From the NCBI RefSeq assembly GCF_002742335.1, contig NZ_MDGR01000007.1, positions 2,546,501 to 2,610,500 on the forward strand: a stretch of DNA of 64,000 bases. Reading direction: 5' to 3'. Source of the stretch: Reichenbachiella sp. 5M10. GTDB lineage: Bacteria; Bacteroidota; Bacteroidia; Cytophagales; Cyclobacteriaceae. Under the pieces are notes generated by a model. It saw only the letters and a list, made by a program, of their open reading frames with translations, did no database searches and had not been told where the DNA came from. Both the position numbers and the translations under genes were made by a program. Positions 63,401-64,000 of this stretch are shown here, piece by piece (the stretch's first letter is position 1; each line of letters opens with the position of its first letter).

Positions 63401-63593
63401 CCAGATCCGTCACGGTACCTGTAGAAGTCCCCTTGAGTAACACAGTCACTCCGGGCAATGGCTCTCCATCTGCTCCGGAATTGACTACTCCTTTTACGAC
63501 TTGACTTTGGGCCATCAAGTGAGCACTTGATCCCAAAAACATCACCGCAAAAAGGCACAAACAAATTGCTTTGAGTTTGTAATTTTTTAGCAT
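60456..63593 (-). CDS. SusC/RagA TonB-linked transporter (second locus)
   Basis: The 1045-residue protein has a signal peptide (MFLGSSAHLMAQ) and a carboxypeptidase-regulatory-like domain (VKGVVNSGADGEPLPGVTV, about 32-110). The TonB-box region is EEVVVVGYGVQQKKLVTGA, the plug has PLYIVDGIQTG, and the C-terminal barrel ends LLGLNFNF. It is the first gene of the eight-gene minus-strand locus. Like the first SusC it lacks an STN domain, so control by a separate sensor is expected. Confidence 0.96.
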   Translation of the reverse strand: MLKNYKLKAICLCLFAVMFLGSSAHLMAQSQVVKGVVNSGADGEPLPGVTVLLKGTSTGTVTDLDGNYTLNLRDTSDPVLVYSFIGYVTQEAVVGGRSVIDIALDEDVTALEEVVVVGYGVQQKKLVTGATGQVKGDKLTNLSSTDALNAMQGQVAGVNIAATSGQPGESMKVTIRGVGTIGNSGPLYIVDGIQTGDISYLNNSDIASIDVLKDAASAAIYGSQAANGVVLITTKTGKAGKAQWTFDSYYGIQEPANQIRMLNSQEYATIMNEAAINSGKVPYFSSDSIANMGSGTDWIDEMIYNNAVTQNYALGVSGGNETSTYSMSGAYTGQEGIIGGPDVSSYERFSFRVNSDHKFFKDIVTVGQHLTFSYMKKNGISVGNQYNNSMRAAYNTSPFLPMYDDNGDYLNNSTSSMYQGQAWDPWFPGESNPYASMMLNNQNDNNNQKMLGDFYVEIEPIEGLKLRSRFGYDYYASEDRSYSPEYELSIYAQRTYDAASQSMSKGLALTWDNTLSYDFEVGEHAVTVMGGTYAWINNGTWMNVSNSDLTISDLDHAYIDNTTNTDLTRLSYGGAPNDEDKLQSYFGRLSYAYKDKYLLNATFRADGSSKFAPENRWGYFPSVSAGWVLSGENFWSPVENVVSFMKLRASWGQVGNQNIDAFQFLAPVDIGQSNYYFGSADFDAAGNSVGAYPSRLSNTNLKWEVSEQMDFGFDAYLLDTRLEVNLDWYKKTTKDWLLVKPVYATAGADAPFFNGGNVTNQGLELALTWSDQIGEVNYFISANGAKNKNEVSEVPTDDGIVHGLTNMLYDNATEFYRRAESGYPIGYFWGYETAGVFQNEGEVQAHTASNGDVIQPAAQPGDLIYKDLNDDGKIDDADKDMVGDPNPDFTYSLSLGFDYKGFDFSVLAYGVAGNQIVQSYRNQPNTYSNYTRAILDRWHGEGTSNSTPRVTESNINYQFSDIFVQDGDFLRINNITLGYDFAKLIDNPAIGKLRLYASVLNAYTFTAYDGMDPEVGYGLENGSSGVDLGYYPRPRTYLLGLNFNF

Positions 63594-64000
63594 AGTCTTT
63601 CTTTTAGTTTATTAAATCATGTGGACCGATTCACTTTCACAATTCGGTTTTTCAATATTACTGGATCGTCTTTTCGAGATAGGATATGCTTTGCTTCCGT
63701 ATAGGGGTAAAAATGTCATCCCCCTTATAAAAGCCTGTTTTAGCGCAGTTTGCATCGATTTATTTCACCAATAGGGTAACGAATGTTCACTAAGAGATAA
63801 ACAAATCATACCCCTGTAGTCACCTCAGGTACAGAGATATAGTCAGATGAAGAGTGAGTAAATGGATAATTCATCCCCCTATGTCCCTCTTAAAGGGGGC
63901 GAGGGGGATTTGACGGAAAACAAGATCAGAAACCAGTAGAGTACTACTTCGGACAACATGACAGTTTTGCAACAGGTGGGAGAGCAAAAAGTCTCGTATT
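63594..64000 (-). promoter_or_regulatory. Upstream region of the second SusC gene
   Basis: About 400 bp without a gene precedes the locus. TCATCCCCCT occurs at 63716-63725 and 63871-63880, and TCATACCCCT at 63806-63815, all in the same orientation; TAGGGGTA at 63703-63710 is a partial inverse. These could be binding sites for the regulator of the locus or a dispersed repeat. The third copy is part of a hairpin. Confidence 0.4.
63873..63909. repeat. ATCCCCCT/AGGGGGAT inverted repeat
   Basis: ATCCCCCT and AGGGGGAT enclose an inner GC-rich pair (CCCTCT/GGGGG) to give a long imperfect hairpin. Similar CCCCCT...AGGGGG elements are widespread between Bacteroidota genes, so this is probably a dispersed repeat or a terminator of a gene beyond the window. 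Confidence 0.55.

Overview
The window reads as a chromosomal segment of a polysaccharide-degrading Bacteroidota, probably a gliding or marine Cytophagales-type organism. Grounds: two SusC/SusD pairs, many lipoprotein signal peptides, a hybrid two-component system with an AraC output domain, type IX secretion C-terminal tails on two lyases, and weak or absent Shine-Dalgarno sequences. I did not identify the species. No rRNA or tRNA gene, CRISPR array or transposase was seen.

Layout. (1) 1-16.3 kb, minus strand: a carbohydrate locus with a SusC/SusD pair, an FG-GAP/ASPIC lipoprotein, a PA14-bearing GH3 enzyme and its likely regulator, a 1381-residue hybrid sensor. (2) 16.4-20.7 kb, plus strand: a 7TMR-DISM protein with a phosphoacceptor domain but no ATPase, then a short-chain dehydrogenase, small membrane protein and AraC regulator in tandem. 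(3) 21.0-24.0 kb: a secreted beta-helix protein with a CBM3-like module, and an NlpC/P60 peptidase. (4) 24.1-38.5 kb: an AT-richer accessory island, described below. (5) 38.6-42.6 kb: a pectin pair (PL1-type pectate lyase and GH28) plus a small secreted protein. (6) 42.7-45.1 kb: an OmpR-type regulator/sensor pair and two tiny ORFs. (7) 45.4-63.6 kb, minus strand: a polysaccharide utilization locus ordered SusC, SusD, surface glycan-binding-like lipoprotein, GH5 with BACON domain, GH2, GH31 with PA14, GH3, GH97. The content resembles known xyloglucan loci.

The island is the most striking part. From 24785 to about 38164 it is an integron-like cassette array with no integrase in the window. Twelve consecutive cassettes each start with GTTR plus about six cassette-specific bases and end with the exact reverse complement (9-10 bp). 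They are separated by imperfectly palindromic attC-like elements of roughly 70 to 260 bp, in several sequence families. Apart from one two-gene cassette, each carries one gene, and all genes point the same way, most of them small and unknown. The left edge has no preceding attC-like element and sits next to a 19-bp palindrome, which makes it an attI candidate. The right end is eroded: a HigB-like toxin with lost start and a nonsense codon, a second pseudogene, and a hybrid repeat. This polarity is what an integron filling from the left would show.

One large cassette (30097-33364) carries a two-gene putative conflict system. A small helical protein ends with a 20-residue glycine/asparagine motif that recurs at the N-terminus of an adjacent nSTAND NTPase with a membrane helix and a C-terminal formylglycine-generating-enzyme-like domain. 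This is the arrangement expected of an amyloid-type signalling pair. A 79-bp piece of the PL1 lyase gene lies on the far side of the island, so the island sits inside what was probably a continuous pectin gene cluster.
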